This document shows positions 13,623 to 13,682 of a stretch of DNA of 13,682 bases, piece after piece; within the stretch, counting starts at the first letter, position 1; each line of letters starts with the position of its first letter. The notes below the pieces were generated by a model that made no database searches, was not told where the DNA came from, and saw only the letters and a program-made list of their open reading frames with translations. Location of the stretch: contig DDYK01000081.1 in assembly GCA_002347935.1 (NCBI GenBank), positions 31,286-44,967 of the forward strand, given 5' to 3'. The translations under genes and the position numbers were made by a program. The DNA comes from Actinobacteria bacterium UBA2236. Lineage in GTDB: Bacteria; Actinomycetota; Actinomycetes; Nanopelagicales; Nanopelagicaceae.

Positions 13623-13682
13623 ATGGATTTAATCGCAACCCTGCAATGTGCTGATCAAAGAGGCATCGTTCATGCGATGACG
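13623..13682 (+). CDS. purU: N-terminal ACT-domain fragment, probable formyltetrahydrofolate deformylase
   Basis: Twenty codons from the ATG at 13623 remain in frame to the window edge. They read MDLIATLQCADQRGIVHAMT, which matches the start of the ACT domain in PurU (usual form L-x-x-SCPDRPGIVxAV). PurU hydrolyses 10-formyl-THF to formate and THF, balancing the one-carbon pool and feeding purine synthesis, which would fit with the folate cyclo-ligase 6 kb away. Other ACT-leading proteins (SerB, GcvR-like) begin similarly, so the name is provisional. Confidence 0.6.
   Translation, partial: MDLIATLQCADQRGIVHAMT

Noticed and set aside
1..13682. Mobile elements, phage genes, defence islands, CRISPR arrays, tRNA or rRNA genes
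   Set aside because: I found no transposase, integrase, direct-repeat array, tRNA-like cloverleaf or rRNA stretch; gene order is that of a conserved actinobacterial core region.

Overview
The window looks like chromosome of a streamlined, low-GC actinobacterium, most plausibly a freshwater planktonic lineage such as acI/Nanopelagicales. That placement is inferred from three things: the AT-rich code, the very tight packing, and the gene order. By my count only about 330 of 13,682 bases lie outside genes, and the longest gap is 83 bp. No RNA gene, insertion sequence, phage gene or CRISPR array was seen. The order folate cyclo-ligase / MoeA-like / RimJ-like / small membrane protein, with pmt-rsmI-metG-tatD nearby, matches from memory the M. 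tuberculosis Rv0991c-Rv1008 neighbourhood. galU, which sits beside moeA1 there, is absent here.

Layout. Positions 1-3229 (minus) hold rsmI > metG > tatD, a translation/housekeeping run, with tatD cut by the left edge. pmt (plus, 3228-4490) diverges from rsmI with overlapping start codons and abuts glpR tail to tail. Positions 4491-6881 (minus) hold the MoeA-like gene (glp), a GNAT acetyltransferase and glpR. In Corynebacterium the first and last of these are known divisome partners rather than molybdenum-cofactor enzymes. A 5-formyl-THF cyclo-ligase diverges from glp and overlaps an acyl-CoA dehydrogenase tail to tail. Upstream of the dehydrogenase lies a CopD-CtaG fusion for copper handling and oxidase assembly. 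Divergent from that is a small FmdB/Ruc-type zinc-ribbon gene. Positions 10716-13595 hold a TetR/MmpL-type exporter pair with a shared, palindrome-bearing control region, plus a small acidic ORF coupled to tetR. The right edge holds the first 20 codons of a probable purU.

Three points stand out. (1) The MoeA-like protein has lost domain II and the catalytic signatures while keeping its glpR partner, which fits a pure scaffold. (2) Five genes have a TAnnnT box exactly six bases before an ATG or GTG, and two or three more come close, which points to pervasive leaderless transcription. (3) The tetR-mmpL intergenic region has a perfect 10-bp inverted repeat placed over both -35 elements and just beyond the mmpL -10.
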